Shown here: positions 43,836 through 52,069 of the stretch, piece by piece | Layout of the letters: each line of letters begins with the position of its first letter | Numbering within the stretch: position 1 is the stretch's first letter | The notes under the pieces: generated by a model | The model's database searches: none | What the model saw: the letters and a program-made list of their open reading frames with translations, nothing else | Told to the model about the DNA's origin: nothing | Assembly: GCA_963784415.1 (NCBI GenBank) | Contig: CAWARK010000014.1 | Location: forward strand, 806,001-870,000 | DNA length: 64,000 nt | Direction of reading: 5' to 3' | Source: UBA7672 sp963784415 | Lineage (GTDB): Bacteria > Pseudomonadota > Alphaproteobacteria > Caulobacterales > Hyphomonadaceae | Program-made: the position numbers and the translations under genes

Positions 43836-45972
43836 ATGCGTGAGCGCCTGACCAAGCTGGTGAAACGACTGACGCCCCCCAAGGGCTGGCGTTTCCGTTT
43901 CTGGTGGCCGGCCGAATGGTGGCGCCGGGTTGGCCTTGTCATCCTCTATGTGGTGGCGCCGTTCTACATTCTCGATTTCATTCTGCCGCCGCCGCTGGAG
44001 CGGGCGTCGCACCTGTCTGGCGTGGTGATGGACCGGCGCGGGACGGTGCTGCGCGTGTTTCCGGTCGATGACGGCAAGTGGCGGATGCAGGCGCATCTCG
44101 ACCAGATCGACCCGGACTTCATCGAGGCGCTGCTGACCTACGAAGACAAGCGGTTCATGTCGCATGGCGGCGTGGATTTTGCCGCGATGGCGCGGGCGAC
44201 GGGGTCGCTGGCGAGTGCTGGGCGGGTGGTTTCCGGCGGATCGACGATCACGATGCAGACGGCGCGGCTGCTGGAGCCGCGGCCGCGGAATATCGTGTCG
44301 AAGGTCTTCGAGGCGTTCCGCGCCTGGCAGCTCGAGCGGCGGCTGACGCAAAGAGCAGATACTCGAACTCTATCTCACGATGGCGCCGTATGGCGGCAAC
44401 CTTGAGGGCGTGCGCGCGGCGTCGTGGGCGTATTTCGGGCGCGAACCGGATAACCTCTCGCCGGACCAGATCGCGATGCTGATCGCCTTGCCGCAATCGC
44501 CTGAGGCGCGACGGCCGGACCTGCAGCCCAAGGCAGCCATCGTGGCGCGCGAGCGCGTGCTGATGCGGCTGGCGGATGAAGGGGTGTTCGCGCGCGACCT
44601 CGCGAAGGAGTCTGCGGAATACCCGGCGCCGAAGCGTCGCGATTTTCCGACGCTGGCGTGGCACGCTTCGGAAGAGGCGCTGGCGCGATCGAAGTCACCG
44701 GACAATATCCGCACGACGCTGGACCTGAACCTGCAGAAGGAAGTCGAAGACCTCGCAACGCGCTCGGCCGGTCCGGCGCGGGATGGCGTGCAGGTTGCGG
44801 TCATGGTGGTCGACATTGCCAGCCGCGAAGTGCGTGCGGTTGCAGGTTCGTCGAACCGGAAGTCGGCGGGCGGGTGGATCGACCTGACCAACCGGCCGCG
44901 CTCGCCGGGCTCGACGCTGAAGCCGTTCATCTACGGGCTGGCGTTCGACGATGGCGTGGCATCGCCCGACACGCGGATCGCGGACGCGCCGCGCCGGTTC
45001 TCCAGCTATCGGCCGGACAACTTCGACCGGACGTTCCGGGGCGATGTGACGGTGGCGCAGGCGCTGCAGCACTCGTTGAACATTCCGGCCGTGTCGGCGC
45101 TGGATGCGGTCGGCGCGCAGCGGTTTGCGGCGGCGCTGGCGTTTGCGGGCGCCGACCTGTCGATGCCGCTGTCGGGCGATGACGATGCGGGGCTGGCGAT
45201 TGCGCTGGGCGGGGCAGGCCTCACGGTGCGCGAGCTGGCGCTCCTGTATTCGGCGCTCGGCGACCGGGGGCGGGCGCTGCCGCTGAACTGGCTGGAATCG
45301 GAATCCGAAGCTTCACGCAAGTTGAAGACGCCGGCGACGCAGATCATGTCGGCGCAGTCGGCGCGTCAGATCGTGGACATTCTTGCAGCGGCGCCTGCGC
45401 CGTCAGGACGGATGCCGGCGCAGCTGACGCAGGAAGCGCCGGTGATCGCGGCGAAGACGGGCACGTCCTACGGCTTCCGCGATGCGTGGGCGGCGGGGAC
45501 GGGGAATGGGTATGCGGTGGTGGTGTGGATCGGCCGGGCGGACTCGGCGCCGCGGCCAGGCGTGACGGGACGCGAGGCGGCGTTGCCGGTGCTGTTCGAG
45601 GTCTACGACATGATCTCGCGCATCATGCCGAAACGGAATACGGGGCCGAGCCTGCGCGAGGAAGATCCGGGCGATCACCTGCCGCCGTCGGCGCTGGCGC
45701 GGTTCGAGCACGAGAATGTGCCGCCGCAGATTCTCTTCCCGCCTGATGGCGCCGATGTCTTCAAGGATGACGAGCACACATCGTTCGTGCTGGCCGCCGA
45801 AGGGCACGGGAAGCTGGCCTGGTATGTCGACGGCAAGCCGCTCGGCAAGAACGTGGCGGGCGACACGGTGTGGCGGCCGGGCATGGCCGGGTTCTACACC
45901 GTCTCCGTGGTCGACGAGGGCGGGCTGACCGCCAAGTCGCGCGTGCGGATCATGAGCCCGGACGCTAGTTAG
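43836..45972 (+). CDS. pbpC: Penicillin-binding protein 1C, frameshifted near 44352
   Basis: Bifunctional peptidoglycan synthase paired with bacterial alpha-2-macroglobulin. Membrane helix VGLVILYVVAPFYILDFI near residues 30-48. Glycosyltransferase: YEDKRFMSHGGVDF and GGSTITMQTARL. Transpeptidase: SPGSTLKPF (SxxK), QHSLNIPAV (SxN) and AAKTGTSYG (KTG). C-terminal BiPBP_C domain from about QILFPPDGADVF. A single extra base near 44352 (in GACGCAAAGAGCAG) separates the glycosyltransferase start from the rest; the repaired join reads LERRLT/KEQILELYL. 2,137 bases, 3n+1. Its 3' end overlaps the convergent patatin gene by 8 bases. Confidence 0.93.
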
Positions 45973-47323
45973 GGCGGGTAAGCTTCAGGATTTCCGGATT
46001 GGTCGCGATGGCCTCGCGGCCGCCAGCGATGAGTGCGTCGATCTGATCTTTCGGCAGGCTGACGGCGGTGGCGGCCTTGCCGAGATCGGCGAAGCGTTTG
46101 TCGGTGAGGTCGCCGAACGAGATCATGTCGAGACGGAAATCGACGTCACCGCATTTCCAGCCGGGGCCGGCGCCGAGTGCGGCGGCGGCGGCGGGGGTGA
46201 GGGCGCAGCGCCAGGCGATGACGTCGCGCTGCCATCTTTCCAGGGTTCCGGCGAAGGCGTCGGCGGCGGCGCGCTTGGGGGCGTTGACGGCGATGCCGAG
46301 CGCTGCGTCGAGCAGTTGCGGGCCGTCGGGGCCGGCTTCCTTCAAGGCCCAGTCGCCTTCGGGATTGCGCTCGGCATTGATGATGATGAAGGCGAGGCGG
46401 CGGATTTTCACTGCGTCGCGCGCTGAGAGCGGACCATAGGGCTTCTGGGTTGCGGCGCGCAGGGTGACGAGGCTGGAGACGCCGAAATTGTCGGCTACGC
46501 CGCCGTCTGTCAGGTGAAGGTACTGCATGCGCGTTTCATCGCGATAGAAGCGGAAGGCGCGGGCGGTTTCGCGCAGCAGCGTGGGAGACGACCGGTCGAT
46601 CTCGGCGGCGCGCACCCATGGCTGAAGCGGGGCGGGGCAGTCCTTGGCGTAGCTCTTCACAACGACAGGACGGAACGCGATCGGCACGGACATGGAGGCG
46701 GCTACGGCATCGGCGAGGCGAACAGCGCCGAGGTCGCTGCAGATCGCATCGAACCAGGGGGCGCGAAGGCGAAGGGCGTGCCGGTGTAGAGGTCGGCGGC
46801 GTTGATGATGATGCGCGGCCGGTTGGGCATGTCGCGCATATGGGCGCCGTTGAACACTTCCTCATCGAGCCAGTTGGCGAGTTTGTCCGGACCGTTGAGG
46901 CCGCCCTGCATCAGGCGCTGCCAGTTGTCCGGTATCATCCAGCTGGTGTTGAGCTTGGCCTGCCAGTCCTTGTCCAGAACGGCGGCGCGCATGTCGTCGA
47001 GGCCGGCGGCGCCGTGCTGGCCGAACCACGCAGCGGTGATGGAGCCGCCGGACACAGCCGTAACGAGGGCGACGCGGTCGATCAGCGGCTTGCCGCCAGG
47101 GTCTTTCATGTCGCGCAGCTGCTGCAGCGCGCCGAGCGAGAAGGAGGCTGCGCGGGCGCCGCCACCGGAGAAGGCAAACGCGATGGCGTCGCCGTCTATG
47201 CCGACATCGATTTCGGGCAAGGGCGCGGGCGCTAGCGGTGAGCGCGGTATTGATCGGGTGCGTGTCAGGCACGCCCGCGCAGGCCGTTGCGAGCGCGAGC
47301 AGCGATAGGGCGGCGATACGCAT
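45965..47323 (-). CDS. Patatin-like phospholipase, lipoprotein, two frameshifts
   Basis: Acyl hydrolase with a Ser-Asp dyad. Start ATG 47321-47323, lipobox in ALATACAG. After a frame jump near 47230 the oxyanion motif AFSGGGARAASFSLG and the serine elbow TAVSGGSITAA appear; a second jump near 46755 (a C-run of five where six are needed) restores SDLGAVRLADAVAAS and the catalytic Asp in LHLTDGGVADNFG. Locus 1,359 bases, so the two shifts cancel. The final 150 residues are helical. Membrane-associated by its lipid anchor; substrates are probably phospholipids. Confidence 0.88.
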
Positions 47324-47390
47324 GCGAAGTCCCCACTGACGTCGGCGTGACAAGGTCCGACGCCGGGGCTGTCTTGTCCAGACGCTTCGC

Positions 47391-48971
47391 CTAGCGGCGC
47401 GTGCGGGAGACGAGGCGGAGGGTGGAGGGGTCGCGCTTGCCGGGATCGGCGCCGGCGAGCGCGTTGTCGAGTTCTTCGGCGAGAACCTTGCCGCGTTCGA
47501 CACCCCACTGATCGAACGGATTGATGCCCCAGAGGATGCCGGCGGCGAAGGTGCGGTGTTCGTACATGGCGATCAGGGCGCCTATGGTTTCCGGGCTGGT
47601 ATCGTTCAGCAGGACGGTGGTGGAGCCGCGATTGCCGGGCATGTGCATGTGGCGCGCCTGTTCGACAGCCGCTGGCCCGGTCTTGCCCTGGGCGGCTAGC
47701 TGTTTCTCGGCTTCAGCGGCGCTGCGGCCAGCGAGGAGGCCTTCGGCCTGGGCGAGCGCGTTGGCGATGAGGGCGCGGCCACGCGCGATGTCGCCGGCGC
47801 CGGCATCGCGCGCGACGACGAACTCGATGGCGCTTTCGCGCATGCCCTGGTGCAGCAGCTGGTGGAAGGAGTGCTGGCCCAGCGTGCCGACGGAGCCCCA
47901 CACCATCGGAGACGTCTGCCCGATCAGGCCCGCCGTCAGAGTCGGCGGCGCTCTTGCCGTTGGATTCCATTTCGAGCTGCTGGAGGAAGTCGGGCAGTTT
48001 GCGCAGGCGGTGGGCGTAGGCGAGCACGGTGCGGTTGGGGATGTGGAGCGCGGTGTGCAGGAACACGTCCATCATGGCGAGGCGCGCAGGCGTGTTGCTG
48101 GCGAGTGGCGTGTCGCGGAAGTGAGCGTCCATTTCGGCGGCGCCAGCGAGGAGGCGGCGCCAGCATCGGCGCCGAGGGCGATCTGCAGCGAGAGACCGAC
48201 GGAGGACCAGACCGAGTAGCGGCCGCCGACCGCTTCATCCATCGGGAAGATGCGGTCTTCGGCTGCGCCCCAGGCTTTGGCCTTGTCGGGCGCGGAGGAG
48301 ACGGCGGCGAGATGGTTGTTGGCTTGTGTCTCGCCGAGATGGCTGACCAGCCATTCGCGGGCGAGCTGGGCGTTGGAGGCGGTCTCGGGCGTCTTGAAGG
48401 ATTTCGAGACGACGAGGACGAGCGTCGTCGCGGGATCAAGATGGGCGGTCGCTTCGTGGAAATCTTCCGGATCGACGTTGGCGGCGAAGCGGATTTCGGG
48501 TCCTTCGGAGGCGTAGTCGCGCAGGGCGTCCCACATCAGGCGGGGGCCAAGGTCCGAGCCGCCGATGCCGATGTGCAGGATGGTCTTGATCGGGAAGCCG
48601 AGGCCACCCTTGCGGGCGAGATCTGCGAAGGCGGCGGCTTTCGCGGCTTCGCGGTTCATCGCGTCGATCGCCGGGATGCCCTTGCCGCCGCCACGGAGCG
48701 CCCAGTGGAGAGCCGGCCGATTTTCAGAGGCGTTGACGATCTCGGCGGCGAAGAGGGATTTGATTTTCGCTTCGAGGCCGCGCTCGGTTGCGAGCGCTTG
48801 CATGGCGGCCATGACGGCGTCGTCGATGGGTTGCTTTGCGACGTCGACTTCAAGGTGCGGCGCGGCCCAGACGAACGGCGCCATGTCGGCGCGGGCGGCG
48901 ATGGCTTTCAGCTCGGTGGCGCGGATGCGGACGGCTTCGGCTTCGACCTTGGGCCAGCTGGCGAGCGTCAT
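47391..48971 (-). CDS. pgi: Glucose-6-phosphate isomerase, two frameshifts
   Basis: Interconverts glucose-6-phosphate and fructose-6-phosphate. Start ATG 48969-48971 with AAGGAAG upstream. Motifs in order: ENRPALHWALRG, HIGIGGSDLGPRLM, VVSKSFKTPET, DEAVGGRYSVWSSVGL. Near 48155 the frame moves on to AGAAEMDAHFRDTPLASN and MESNGKSAADS; near 47937 it returns, TAGLIGQTSPMVWGSVGT, with GQHSFHQLLHQG and the end WGINPFDQWGVERGK. 1,581 bases, net shift zero. Without repair it would be misread as three hypothetical proteins. Confidence 0.93.
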
Positions 48972-49085
48972 ACGAACTTCCTTGCGGCATTTAGCGAACT
49001 GGAGGAACTGGTGAAGTCTGATGCAATCGAAGTGTTCCGGCGGCAAGCCGGAGATATGGCTTCAATTCCGGCCCGAGGTAGCGCG

Positions 49086-49547
49086 ATGCGTCTTGTTGGC
49101 ATGATTCCGGCGATGATTTCTGCGCTTGCGCTGGCTGCCTGCGGTGGGGAAGCGCCGAAAGCTCCGGCGGCGCCTGTTCCCGTGGTTCCGGCGCCAACGT
49201 TGGCGGAACTGCCGGCGCCGTACAACGCGGCGGACCTGGACAAGGGCAAGGAATTGTTCTCACGGAAATGCACGGCCTGTCACTTCCTCGACCCGAAGCG
49301 TGGGAACCAGGTGGGGCCGAACCTGCATGCGGTGTTTGACCGGGGGACGGCGGAGGCAGCGGGCTACAAATATTCGCCGGCGCTGACGGCGTTCACGGCG
49401 CCGAGTTGGACGCCTGAGCTGGTGGACCAGTGGCTGCTTGCGCCGGACAGTTTCGTTCCGGGAACGGCCATGCGGCTCAACGGGATTGCGGAGCCGACCG
49501 AGCGACGGGATTTGATTGCTTTCCTGCTGATCGCCTCGCGCCAATAG
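49086..49547 (+). CDS. Lipid-anchored cytochrome c
   Basis: 153 residues from ATG 49086; an earlier ATG (49056) is possible. Lipobox ALALAAC, then a Pro/Ala-rich linker (PKAPAAPVPVVPAP), and a class I cytochrome domain with one haem site CTACH in FSRKCTACHFLDP, followed by NQVGPNLHAVFDR, and the axial Met in FVPGTAMRLNGI. Resembles cytochrome c552/c-family proteins of alphaproteobacteria tethered to the membrane. It is divergent from pgi; its partner oxidase is not in this window. Confidence 0.9.
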   Translation: MRLVGMIPAMISALALAACGGEAPKAPAAPVPVVPAPTLAELPAPYNAADLDKGKELFSRKCTACHFLDPKRGNQVGPNLHAVFDRGTAEAAGYKYSPALTAFTAPSWTPELVDQWLLAPDSFVPGTAMRLNGIAEPTERRDLIAFLLIASRQ

Positions 49548-49591
49548 CTGACCAGTAGTCGGCGGGTCTGGCGGGCGGTAGGGTTCGGCCT

Positions 49592-50153
49592 ATGACCGCT
49601 TCTCTGCAGCCACATGCCGATTCGCCGCGACTTCCCGTCGAGGGACTGACGGCGGAGGCGCGGCGGTTGCCGGGCGGCAAGGTCGAGGTGATCTACCGGC
49701 TGACCGGCGATCTCGAACAGCTGATGATTCCGGAACTGTCGGATCCGAGCCGCGCGGATGAGCTTATGGAAGCATACCTGCTTCGAGATCTTCATCCTGA
49801 AGGCCGAGGCGCCCGGCTATGTGGAGTTCAACTTCGCACCGACCGGAAGATGGGCCGCCTACAGCTTTCGGAGCAGGCGCTCGGGGATGCAGGATATTGC
49901 GGGCGTGAAGGAAGCGCCGATCGGGACGCTGACGATGGGCAGGCAGTTCGTGCTGCGGGCGACAGTCGATGTGTCGGGCGCGGAGGGAATGCCGCCGCAG
50001 GATGCGCCGTGGCAGGCGGCGATCAGCGCGGTGATCGAGGCGGCCGACGGGCGCAGGGCGTACTGGGCGTTAGCGCATCCGCAAGGAAATCCGGATTTCC
50101 ATGCGCCCGAGGGTTATGTGCTGACGCTGGCAGCGCCGGACCAGAACAAATGA
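49592..50153 (+). CDS. DOMON-like domain protein, frameshifted near 49765
   Basis: 187 codons after repair. N-terminal part: LQPHADSPRLPVEGLTAEA, VEVIYRLTGDLEQLMIPE; after one extra base the family hallmark WKHTCFEIFI appears, then YVEFNFAPTGRWAAYSF, MQDIAGVKEAPIG and HPQGNPDFHAPEGYVL. DOMON-like modules bind haem or sugars; this bacterial family is usually encoded directly upstream of a DUF1343 (NamZ) gene, as here. The stop overlaps the next ATG by ATGA. 562 bases (3n+1). Confidence 0.85.
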
Positions 50154-51370
50154 GTGGTGGCATGAAGTTTGGCATCGACAGGCTGATCGCGGATGCTGGG
50201 CTGCGGGCGCCGCTGAAGGGCAAGCGCGTGGCGCTGGTGGCGCACCCGGCTTCGGTGACGGCTGACCTGACGCATTCGCTGGATGCGCTGGCGGCGTGTG
50301 GCGATGTGAAAGTGACGGCAGCGTTCGGCCCGCAGCACGGCATGCGCGGCGACAAGCAGGACAACATGGTGGAGTCGCCGGACTTCACCGATCCGGTGCA
50401 CGGCATTCCGGTGTTCAGCCTGTACGGCGAAGGACGCCGGCCGACCGGCCAGATGATGAGCACGTTCGATACGGTGCTGGTCGATCTGCAGGATGTGGGC
50501 TGCCGGATCTACACGTTCATCACGACGCTGCTCTATGTGATCGAGGCGGCGGCGGAGCATGGCAAATCCGTGTGGGTGCTGGATCGTCCGAACCCGGCGG
50601 GGCGGCCGGTCGAGGGGCTCACGCTGCGGGCTGGCTATGAGAGCTTTGTCGGCGCGGGGCCGATCCCGATGCGGCACGGGCTGACGCTTGGCGAGCTGGG
50701 CAAGTGGTTCATCGACCATTTCAAGCTGAAGGTCGATTATCGCGTCATCGCGATGGAAGGCTACAAACCGGATGAAGGTCCGGGCTTTGGCTGGCCGCTG
50801 GGGAACGGACGTGGGTGAACCCGAGCCCCAACGCGGCGAACCTCTGGATGGCGCGGGCCTATGCCGGAACCGTGATGCTGGAAGGCGCGACGCTGTCGGA
50901 AGGGCGCGGGACGACGCGGCCGCTGGAGTTGTTCGGGGCGCCGGACATCGATGCGAAGCGGGTGATCGCGGAGATGCAGGCGCTGGCGCCGCAATGGCTG
51001 AAGGGCTGCCGGCTGCGCGAGTGCTTCTTCGAGCCGACCTTCCACAAGCACATGAAGCAGATGTGCGAAGGCGTGCAGATCCACACGGAAGATCCGAGCT
51101 ATGATCATGAGGCGTTCCAGCCGTGGCGGTTGCAGGCGCTGGCGTTCAAGGTGATCCGGAACCTGTATCCGGACTATCCGCTGTGGCGCGGGCTCGACTT
51201 CAAGTACGAGTATACCGACGGGCATCTCGCCATCGACGTGATCAATGGCGGGCCGCAGTTGCGGGAGTGGGTCGATGATCCCAAGGCCACGCCCGACTGA
51301 TCTCGATGCGATCACGGTTCCCGATGAGCAGGCCTGGCTGGTCGAGCGGAAGCCGTATCTGATCTACTGA
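50150..51370 (+). CDS. DUF1343 exo-beta-N-acetylmuramidase (NamZ-like), two frameshifts
   Basis: About 405 residues after repair. The family was shown to release terminal MurNAc from peptidoglycan fragments. Seen: KRVALVAHPASVT, GPQHGMRGDKQDNM, DLQDVGCRIYTFITTL, VLDRPNPAGRP, PIPMRHGLTLGEL. Near 50808 a G is missing from a run (PLGERTWVNPSPN after repair), continuing NLWMARAYAGTVMLEGA, LSEGRGTTRPLELFG and FKYEYTDGHLAIDV. Near 51297 an extra T ends the frame early; the repaired tail finishes WLVERKPYLIY at TGA 51368-51370. Overlaps the DOMON gene by ATGA. No signal peptide, so it may act on imported muropeptides. Confidence 0.9.
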
Positions 51371-51508
51371 TCCCGCGTCGGGCAGCTTAATCGTTCTGAT
51401 CTGCGGGAACCGTCAGGGCGGGGGCATCTTGCGACGCGAGCCATGCTTGCGCTGCTGCGTGATTGACGGACAATGTCGCTTGCGGAGATTTCCGCGTGTG
51501 GGGCAGGC

Positions 51509-52069
51509 ATGGACGGCGAACCCAAGACAGCCCAGCTGCTGGCCGCATGGCATGGCGGAAGCGTCGATGCCCGCAATGTGCTGATCGCGCGGCTGCACCC
51601 GGAGCTGAGTGTCATTGCCGCCGCGCGGCTGCGGGCCGAGCGGGGGACGTCGCTGTCGACCGGGGACCTGATCAACGAATCCGTTATGCGGATCGCCCAG
51701 GCCGATGGGCTGTCGGTCGCCGACCGGACCCATATGCTGGCGTTGGCTTCCCGCGTCATGCGGAACATTCTGGTGGACCATGCCCGCCAGAAAGGGGCCG
51801 GAAAACGCAAGCACCAGAAGGTGGAACTGACGACCCGGGTCGATGGCGACCAGCGGTTTGATCTGCTTACGCTCGATTCCGCGCTTGTCAGGTTGAAGGT
51901 GCTGGATGCCCAGCTCGCGGAGCTTGTTGAGATGCGGTATTTCGGGGGGATGACGGTGGAGGACGTTGCGCTGGCGACGGGCCTTTCCGAGCCGACGATC
52001 AAGCGCCGCTGGCAGGTCGCGCGGTCGTGGTTGCTGGACGCGCTGCAGAATCCGATCGACCAGGAATGA
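51509..52069 (+). CDS. ECF-type RNA polymerase sigma factor (ECF43-like)
   Basis: 186 residues from ATG 51509; an ATG 12 codons earlier (51473) is possible. Sigma2: TAQLLAAWHGGSVDARN, GDLINESVMRI and RVMRNILVDHARQKG; sigma4: DAQLAELVEMRYFGGMTVED and the helix-turn-helix LATGLSEPTIKRRWQVARSW. The overall layout matches the ECF group that is always linked to a Ser/Thr kinase. In the studied example (EcfP-PknT of Vibrio) the sigma factor is activated by phosphorylation of a Thr in sigma2; here candidate acceptors are in RGTSLSTGDL. No anti-sigma gene is present. Its stop overlaps the kinase start (ATGA). Confidence 0.92.
   Translation: MDGEPKTAQLLAAWHGGSVDARNVLIARLHPELSVIAAARLRAERGTSLSTGDLINESVMRIAQADGLSVADRTHMLALASRVMRNILVDHARQKGAGKRKHQKVELTTRVDGDQRFDLLTLDSALVRLKVLDAQLAELVEMRYFGGMTVEDVALATGLSEPTIKRRWQVARSWLLDALQNPIDQE

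Noticed and set aside
47850..49547. 565-codon plus-strand frame ending in cytochrome c
   Set aside because: The first 400 codons are antisense to pgi; the cytochrome has its own signal peptide and start at 49086.
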